From DATBLE01 sp963719325 (GTDB lineage: Bacteria; Actinomycetota; Thermoleophilia; Gaiellales; Gaiellaceae): 64,000 bases of DNA. Under the pieces are notes generated by a model. The model made no database searches. It had not been told where the DNA came from and was given only the letters and a program-made list of their open reading frames with translations. Positions 59,002 to 64,000 of the stretch are shown one piece after another. The position numbers and the translations under genes were made by a program. The DNA is taken from positions 62,001 to 126,000 of the forward strand of contig CAVRBW010000005.1 in the NCBI GenBank assembly GCA_963719325.1, given 5' to 3'. The first letter of the stretch is position 1. Each line of letters starts with the position of its first letter.

Positions 59002-60468
59002 CTAGAGCCGGACGGTGTTCGAGGTACCCAGCGGTCGTCGGTTTCTGTCGAGGGCGGTCACGGCCGCGTAGGTGGTGCCGGCTGGAAGCGGCATCTCCGT
59101 CTCGAACCCGCTCTTCGGGAACGTGCGGCCCACCGCGAGTCGCGCGGATGCACTGCCGGCTCGGAGCTGCCAGTAGGCGACCTCGGTGGCGCCGTTCCAG
59201 CTCGCATAGAGCATCCGGGGCTTCCCGCGCGCTCTGTGGGAGGCGAGCCTGGGCTTGTCGGTGGGACGGCCCGTCCAGGGAAAGCGGAAGACCCGGTAGT
59301 TCTGCCCGTGGGTGGGCAGCCGTGCGTCGAGGAGGACGCTGCCCCCCGGGCCGTACTCCGTGAAGTAGCCGGTAGAGCCCCAGCAGACGAGGGTGTTCCC
59401 ATTTGGCAGCAGCTGGGTGTTGCCGGTCACGCGGGCGAAGAGCGGCGGCGCGTGCACGATTTGGTGCTGGAGCGTGGCCTGCTTCCGCTCGGTGTCGAGC
59501 GCGATCACGACCGCGCGCGATCGCGGCTTCTCCTGCGGGTGGGGGCCGTTGTCGAACAGGCTGATCACGCGGCCGTGGTCGTGAGATCGAACGTCGTGCT
59601 GGAAGGCGAACGCCGTTCCCCTCCCCATCGCGAAGTCGCTCCTCTTGCCGCCCAGCCTCCAGATCACGTCCCCGGTCCGGCGATCGACCTTGTACACGGC
59701 CCACGTGTTCCGGGCGGAGACGAGGAGGTGACCGTCGCTGTCGAATCCGACCGAGTTGACGTGGAAGTAGTCGAAGGGACCGCGTCCCCCGGTCTGGTAG
59801 GTCTCCTCGACTCCGACGTGCTTCAGGCTGCGCCACTCGAAGAGCACGCGCCCGCTCGGGATCGCCAGCTCGCGGACGACCCCCTCGTAGACAGGCCCCT
59901 GCCCCGAGCCGCCTACGGCAGACAGGTCTGCCGCAACCGGGTCGTAGCTCACGGCGAGCGCAGTTCCGTCCGGGGTCAGCAGGAACTCGTGGAAGTCTGG
60001 TCTGAGCTGATCGCGAGACCGGAACCGGGCGATCTCTCGATACGACGTGTCCACGATCACGTACGCGCCGCGCAGCCCGACCCCCTTCTGGTGCCGGCCC
60101 TCCCACCAGGTCAAGACGGGCCCGCCTTTGTAGAACCCGGCCCTGAAGTCCATCGTCGTATCGGGGCTCGATGGTCGAAACCAGACCACCTCGCCCGCGT
60201 CGTCGAGGATCAGCGCCCCGCGTTGCCCTGGGCCGGAGGCCGGCGCCAGGAACAGAAACCCGCTGCCGGTCTTGCTGGCCGGGCGGAGGACGCTCACCCT
60301 CGGCGGCCTCAGGTCGGGGCGAGAGAAGAACCCCTGAACCGGCTCGGCCGCAGCCTCGGTCGGTGCCGCCGATGCGGCCTCGATCGCGAGCAGTCTGCGC
60401 CCTTCGGCGCCGAGGACCAGCCCTGCCCCCGCGATCGCGCCCGCGCGAGCAGGTCCGCACGGGTCCAC
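59002..60468 (-). CDS. Arylsulfotransferase (ASST)-family protein
   Basis: 488 residues of the Arylsulfotran_2 type beta-propeller: RGALILDDAGEVVWFRP, GFYKGGPVLTWWEG, DFHEFLLTPDGTAL, GPFDYFHVNSVGFDSDGHLLVSARNTWAVYKVD and GNTQLLPNGNTLVCWGSTG. Such proteins transfer sulfate between phenols, though many are untested. The N-terminus (GAIAGAGLVLG) is a weak signal-like run; GTG 60468 is uncertain. The sulfatase gene lies just upstream on the same strand, suggesting shared work on sulfate esters. Confidence 0.78.
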   Translation of the reverse strand: MDPCGPARAGAIAGAGLVLGAEGRRLLAIEAASAAPTEAAAEPVQGFFSRPDLRPPRVSVLRPASKTGSGFLFLAPASGPGQRGALILDDAGEVVWFRPSSPDTTMDFRAGFYKGGPVLTWWEGRHQKGVGLRGAYVIVDTSYREIARFRSRDQLRPDFHEFLLTPDGTALAVSYDPVAADLSAVGGSGQGPVYEGVVRELAIPSGRVLFEWRSLKHVGVEETYQTGGRGPFDYFHVNSVGFDSDGHLLVSARNTWAVYKVDRRTGDVIWRLGGKRSDFAMGRGTAFAFQHDVRSHDHGRVISLFDNGPHPQEKPRSRAVVIALDTERKQATLQHQIVHAPPLFARVTGNTQLLPNGNTLVCWGSTGYFTEYGPGGSVLLDARLPTHGQNYRVFRFPWTGRPTDKPRLASHRARGKPRMLYASWNGATEVAYWQLRAGSASARLAVGRTFPKSGFETEMPLPAGTTYAAVTALDRNRRPLGTSNTVRL

Positions 60469-60625
60469 CCACTGGCCTCGACGGGGAAGACGGAGGGCTC
60501 GGTTCGGTCTCCACTCGGCATTGGCGGATGTCCCGCTTGATTATCTACCGACGCCGACCTCGCGAAAGCACGTGCGGGCGGACGTACGGCGACCCCCCGG
60601 CATCGCCACCGGGAACCTCGTGGGA

Positions 60626-61345
60626 TCAGCGCGGGGCCAGCTCGAAGAGGGCGACGAGGCGCCGCGTCAGCACCTGCCTGATGTCGGCGTACGCGGGCTC
60701 GGCGGCGACGTTGCGTAGCTCCCCGGGATCGCGGACGAGGTCGTAGAGCTCGCGCCAGCCGTTCCGGTACTCGACGTAGAGGTAGCGCTTGGTGCGAACG
60801 CCTCGGTACGGGGGCGGCCCGCTCCGGCGGAGCAGGGTCTTGCCCAGGTACTCGACGACGAAGCCTGACCGCCAGGGTGGGTGGGTGCCGTGCAGGAGCG
60901 GGACGATGCTGCGCCCGTCTTGAGGAGCGCCGGGGATGACATCCGCGAGCTGGGCGATGGTCGAGGCCAGGTCGATGTTCAGGACCAGATGGTTGTCGGT
61001 CCGGCCCCAGACGCCTTGCCACGGCGTGCGAACGACCAGCGGCACCCGGATCGACTCCTCGTACGGCCAGACCTTGCCGCCGAGCCGGTGCTCGCCCCAG
61101 AGGAAGCCGTTGTCGCTCGCGTAGAGGATGACCGTTCGGTCGAGCAGGCCCCGCCGTTTCAGCGTGGCGACGATCTCCTCGATGCTGCGATCGACGGATT
61201 GCAGCGCCTCCAGCTGCCGCTCCTGGATCGAGTGTTCAAACGAGATCGCCTTCGGCCGCAGCCTGTTCGGATGCGTGCGCCGCCAGGGCTTGTCACGGAC
61301 GTCTTCCTCGTCGAAGGACTGCCGCTCGTCCAGTGACGGCTCCGG
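60626..61345 (-). CDS. Sulfatase, C-terminal part (frameshifted)
   Basis: This frame holds the second half of an alkaline-phosphatase-superfamily sulfatase: EPSLDERQSFDEEDVRDKPW, SIEEIVATLKRRGLLDRTVILYASDNGFLWGEHRLGGK, SIRVPLVVRTPW, IDLASTIAQLADV, RSIVPLLHG and TKRYLYVEYRNGWRELYDL, the last metal and substrate contacts. It has no start of its own; the first half continues from 61346. The join point is approximate. Confidence 0.75.
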   Translation of the reverse strand, partial: PEPSLDERQSFDEEDVRDKPWRRTHPNRLRPKAISFEHSIQERQLEALQSVDRSIEEIVATLKRRGLLDRTVILYASDNGFLWGEHRLGGKVWPYEESIRVPLVVRTPWQGVWGRTDNHLVLNIDLASTIAQLADVIPGAPQDGRSIVPLLHGTHPPWRSGFVVEYLGKTLLRRSGPPPYRGVRTKRYLYVEYRNGWRELYDLVRDPGELRNVAAEPAYADIRQVLTRRLVALFELAPR

Positions 61346-62079
61346 CGGCGTGGCCGCCGGGCGGCGGTGGCGGGCAGATGGGGGGCGATCGGCGCGAAGT
61401 AGAGGAAGAACGGCCCCTTGGCGCGCTCGAGAAAGTCGACCGCCTTGCCGGTGAGGACGCTCGTGCTGTAGTCCTGCGACCTCTCGCCGTAGTGGACGAG
61501 CCGCCCGTTCTCGTTGAGGTCGTAGCCGTAGTAGCGCTGTTGGGCGGACGTCGAGTCGATCGCCTGCCAGTCGGACCATCCGTGCGGGACGCGGTGGTCA
61601 CCCGAGACGGGGTAGCCGTTGAGGTACTTCCCGACCAGCGCGGTCTCGTAGCCCGAATCGTGGAGCCACACCGCGAGGTTCGAGGCCTCGTCGAAGCTCG
61701 GATAGGCGTTCGGCCCGGCGTTGCCGACGACGCCGTTGTGATGCGAATACTGGCCGGTGAGGATCCCCGCGCGCGCGGGACAGCACACCGGCGTGGTCGC
61801 GAAGAAGCGTGTGAACGTGACCCCTTCCGCGCCGAGGAGCCTCTGGACCGTCGGCCGATCGATGCCGGCGCGCTCGTCGTCGGTGAGGATCAGGACGACG
61901 TTCAGGCGGGCGGCATCCGCCCCGCGCGCGGCGCCCGCGCCGCCCGTATCGAACGGAGATGCCGCGGCGAGCCCACCCGCAAGTGCGGCCACGAGGGCGG
62001 CGCAGGCGACCAGGCGCCGGAGGCGTTGACGGCACGCTGCGGACGCCTTCGACAGGGGAATCGGTGGTGTTCGGATCAC
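61346..62079 (-). CDS. Sulfatase, N-terminal part with formylglycine-type motif (frameshifted)
   Basis: From GTG 62079: a signal-like hydrophobic N-terminus (LVACAALVAALAGGLAAA), NVVLILTDDERAGID with the metal Asp pair, and TPVCCPARAGILTGQYSHHNGV, in which C-x-P-x-R is the site converted to formylglycine. Coding sense stops after FFLYFAPIAPHLPATAARRP near 61350, where the frame must shift by one base within a GGCGGCC/GCCGCCGG run to reach ATPPEPSLDER. Both halves are intact, so a one-base assembly deletion is likelier than gene decay. The complete enzyme would be about 485 residues and exported. Confidence 0.75.
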
Positions 62080-62202
62080 GAAGCGGGCGGGCCAAGGTAG
62101 CAGAGGCGAGCCGGATCCTCAGCGTGCTTTCGGCGCCCCGAGCCCATGTGGTCGCGCTCTTGACGGTCAGGAGCGAGCGACGCTTGGTGTTGACTGAGGA
62201 GC

Positions 62203-63372
62203 GTGCACCAGACCCGCCGTCTGCTGATCCTCGTCAGCGCGATCGTCTTCGTCGACACCATGTTCTTCGCGGCCCTCACGCCGCTGCTGCCGCATTACGC
62301 CGAGGAGTTCGGGATCGGCAAGTCGGGTTGGGGCCTGCTCCAGGCCGCCTATCCCGCGGGCGTCCTGGTCGCCTCCCTGCCGAGCGGCATGGTCGCGGCG
62401 CGGCTCGGGGTGAAGACGACGGTGCTCGTCGGCTTGTGTTGCATCGCCGCGACCAGCACTGCCTTCGGATTCGCCGACACGGTCTGGCAACTCGATCTCG
62501 CCCGGTTCGCGCAAGGCTTCGCGAGCGCCTTCTCGTGGACCGGCGGGTTCGCCTGGCTGATCGCGGCGGCCCCCGCCCACCGGCGAGGGGCGTTGATCGG
62601 GACGGCGTTCGGCATGGCGATCGCCGGGGCTCTGTGTGGACCGATCCTCGGCGGCGCGGCCTCGATCGTCGGCACCGCCACCGCCTTCACCGCCGTCGCC
62701 GCTGTTGCCCTCGCACAGGCGGTCTGGGCGTGGCGAACACCGTCGTCGCAAGCAGGTCCACCCCAGCCCCTCCGGATGCTCTTTGCGGCGGTGCGCACGC
62801 GTCGGGTCGCGGCCGGGATGTGGTTCGTGACGCTGCCCGCCCTGCTCTTCGGCACCGTCGGCGTCCTCGCACCGGTTCGTCTCTACGCCCTCGGCTTCGG
62901 CGCGCTCGCGATCAGCGCGACGTGGCTGACGTCGGCTGCTTTCGAGGGTGTGCTGTCGCCGCTCCTCGGCCACGTCTCCGATCGCGTCGGCCGAATCAGG
63001 CCGATCATGGCCGGCCTTGCCGCCTCGGCAGTCGTCCTCGTGGTTCTGCCCTGGTTCGGCAACCGGTTCCTCCTCGCCACGGTCGTCGTCTGCGCCGGGC
63101 TTGCGTTCGGCTCCTTCTGGGCCCCGGCCATGTCCTTGCTCTCCGACGCCGCCGAGGCGCAAGGGCTCGACTACGCGTACGCGTTCGTGCTGGTGAACCT
63201 TGCGTGGGCACCCGGGCAAGCGGGTGGCGCGTGGGTGAGCGGGAGAATTGCGGCAGCGACCGCCGATGCGGTCCCGTACATCGCGTTGGCGGCGATCTGC
63301 GCGCTGACGCTGACGATGCTCCGGCGGACCGCCGGTCGCCGGAACCGGGCTATCGAGCGGCGCGGCCGCTGA
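62203..63372 (+). CDS. MFS transporter
   Basis: 389 residues, about twelve membrane helices. Typical pieces: FVDTMFFAALTPLLPHYAEEFG, LLQAAYPAGVLVASLPSGMVAARLGVKTTVLVG (motif A), and the second-half counterpart LLGHVSDRVGRIRPIM. The DHA1-like pattern suggests a drug or small-molecule exporter. GTG 62203 is close to GAGGAG. It is divergent from the sulfatase and overlaps the 3' end of the XRE gene by 23 bases. Confidence 0.85.
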   Translation: MHQTRRLLILVSAIVFVDTMFFAALTPLLPHYAEEFGIGKSGWGLLQAAYPAGVLVASLPSGMVAARLGVKTTVLVGLCCIAATSTAFGFADTVWQLDLARFAQGFASAFSWTGGFAWLIAAAPAHRRGALIGTAFGMAIAGALCGPILGGAASIVGTATAFTAVAAVALAQAVWAWRTPSSQAGPPQPLRMLFAAVRTRRVAAGMWFVTLPALLFGTVGVLAPVRLYALGFGALAISATWLTSAAFEGVLSPLLGHVSDRVGRIRPIMAGLAASAVVLVVLPWFGNRFLLATVVVCAGLAFGSFWAPAMSLLSDAAEAQGLDYAYAFVLVNLAWAPGQAGGAWVSGRIAAATADAVPYIALAAICALTLTMLRRTAGRRNRAIERRGR

Positions 63373-63661
63373 GCTGCTTGTAGAGCCGATCGATCATCGC
63401 CGGCACCTGCTCCAGCCGGTCGGTGATCACACGCAGCCGGTACTCGCGGAAGTGCGCGGGCTCGACGCCGAGGGCTTCGGCCAGTCGCTCGATCACGTCG
63501 TTCGAGGGCACTGGGCGGTTCCCATGAACCAGGTGGTTCAGGTACCCGGCCGACAGATCGGTCTTTCCGGCCAAGCCTCGGTACGTCACCCCGGTCTCGT
63601 CCATGAGGCGTTCGATCGTGGGGCCGAATGCTTCGTCGCTGAACCGCCGTCGTCTCGGCAC
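63350..63661 (-). CDS. XRE-family helix-turn-helix protein
   Basis: 103 residues with a HTH_3/XRE domain (GPTIERLMDETGVTYRGLAGKTDLSAGYLNHLVHGNRPVPSNDVIERLAEALGVEP). GTG 63661 overlaps the proS stop by one base (TAGTG) and AGGAGG lies before it inside proS, so it is co-translated with proS. It probably regulates transcription, target unknown. Confidence 0.82.
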   Translation of the reverse strand: MPRRRRFSDEAFGPTIERLMDETGVTYRGLAGKTDLSAGYLNHLVHGNRPVPSNDVIERLAEALGVEPAHFREYRLRVITDRLEQVPAMIDRLYKQLSGRAAR

Positions 63662-64000
63662 TAGTGAACCTCCTTGCCAAGATCGGCAACTGCTACACGT
63701 CGCTCCTCGCCCGTTCTGCGGTCGCGCACGTCCACTGCGGCATCTTGCAACGTCTTGCGCCCGACTGTGACGCGAACCGGACAGCCGATCAGGTCGGCGT
63801 CGGCGAACTTCTCTCCCGCGCGGAGGTCACGCTCGTCCCAGAGGACGTCGAAACCGGCAGTCGAGAGGGCGTCGACCGCCGCCGCAGCCTCCTCCTCGAC
63901 CCCCGGCAGGGCAACGACGTGCACGTCGTACGGCGCGATCGAACGCGGCCAGACGATGCCCTGCTCGTCGTGGCTCTGCTCGACGACCGCTGCCATGACG
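63661..64000 (-). CDS. proS: Prolyl-tRNA synthetase, C-terminal part (5' end outside window)
   Basis: Only about the last 113 residues are visible: MAAVVEQSHDEQGIVWPRSI, APYDVHVVALPG, FDVLWDERDLRAGEKFADADLIGCP and VRVTVGRKTL, the anticodon-binding domain of bacterial-type ProRS, ending soon after it. The catalytic part lies beyond the right edge. It charges tRNA-Pro, one of which (GGG) is also in this window. Confidence 0.92.
   Translation of the reverse strand, partial: VMAAVVEQSHDEQGIVWPRSIAPYDVHVVALPGVEEEAAAAVDALSTAGFDVLWDERDLRAGEKFADADLIGCPVRVTVGRKTLQDAAVDVRDRRTGEERRVAVADLGKEVH

Noticed and set aside
58552..60540. Plus-strand open frame of 662 residues opposite the arylsulfotransferase and VOC genes
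   Set aside because: Spans two genes on the other strand and has shadow-type composition.

Overview
The window is about 64 kb of very GC-rich DNA, densely packed with genes that often overlap by ATGA or GTGA. It is a chromosomal, mostly housekeeping segment of an actinobacterium. Four things suggest a deep-branching class such as Thermoleophilia: RNase J and RNase Y occur together; there is a MurT-GatD pair, a GarA-like FHA plus FtsR-like MerR pair and an RsiG-like anti-sigma protein; F420-type luciferase-fold oxidoreductases are present; and one surface protein carries an Ig-like repeat of the PPTISGTP...YQWRRC type. No phage, transposon, CRISPR array or replication origin was seen. The taxonomic call is inference; no rRNA is present.

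1-14.3 kb: the 3' end of an RNase J gene, then a nucleoside uptake and breakdown region. It holds two kinase plus nucleoside-hydrolase pairs (rbsK-like 1198 and 6118; hydrolases 2025 and 6957), an F420-type oxidoreductase, a ferritin-like protein, and a BMP-family binding protein with an ABC ATPase and two permeases. A frameshifted ftsK lies between the two pairs.

14.3-24.6 kb: a classic actinobacterial conserved block on the + strand: a RodZ-like protein, cinA, thpR (frameshifted), recA, recX, rny, miaB, an NAD-dependent epimerase, miaA and dapF. The DapF has serine at both catalytic cysteine positions.

24.6-34.5 kb: a secreted protein, dapD-dapC-dapE on the - strand (succinylase lysine/DAP branch), a surface Ig-like protein, hflX-dut-NUDIX, and murT-gatD (amidation of lipid II). 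After these comes a protein made of homing-endonuclease-associated repeats.

34.5-46.7 kb: a class II glutamine amidotransferase, two convergent sigma-70 factors, small membrane proteins, and a - strand operon of an RsiG-like protein, a GarA-like FHA protein, an FtsR-like MerR regulator and apt. Then come a bifunctional sugar nucleotidyltransferase/phosphomannomutase-like protein with pgsA, a HutF-like deiminase and a GH99-type glycosidase.

46.7-64 kb: a LacI-family regulator with two matching perfect-palindrome operators, an F420-type oxidoreductase, tRNA-Pro(GGG), a large LuxR/ATPase regulator, a BBE-type oxidase, a PQQ-like repeat protein, a cupin with a convergent XRE gene, and a LysM-transglycosylase. 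The end holds a Tat-exported double VOC protein, an arylsulfotransferase, a frameshifted sulfatase, an MFS transporter, an XRE regulator and the 3' end of proS.

Across the window, genes fall into two start classes: some have a clear AGGAGG-type site, but about seventeen have a -10 hexamer only 4-11 bases before the start codon and no such site, which suggests leaderless mRNAs. Three genes (ftsK, thpR, sulfatase) are split by single indels in GC-rich runs, which look more like assembly errors than biology.
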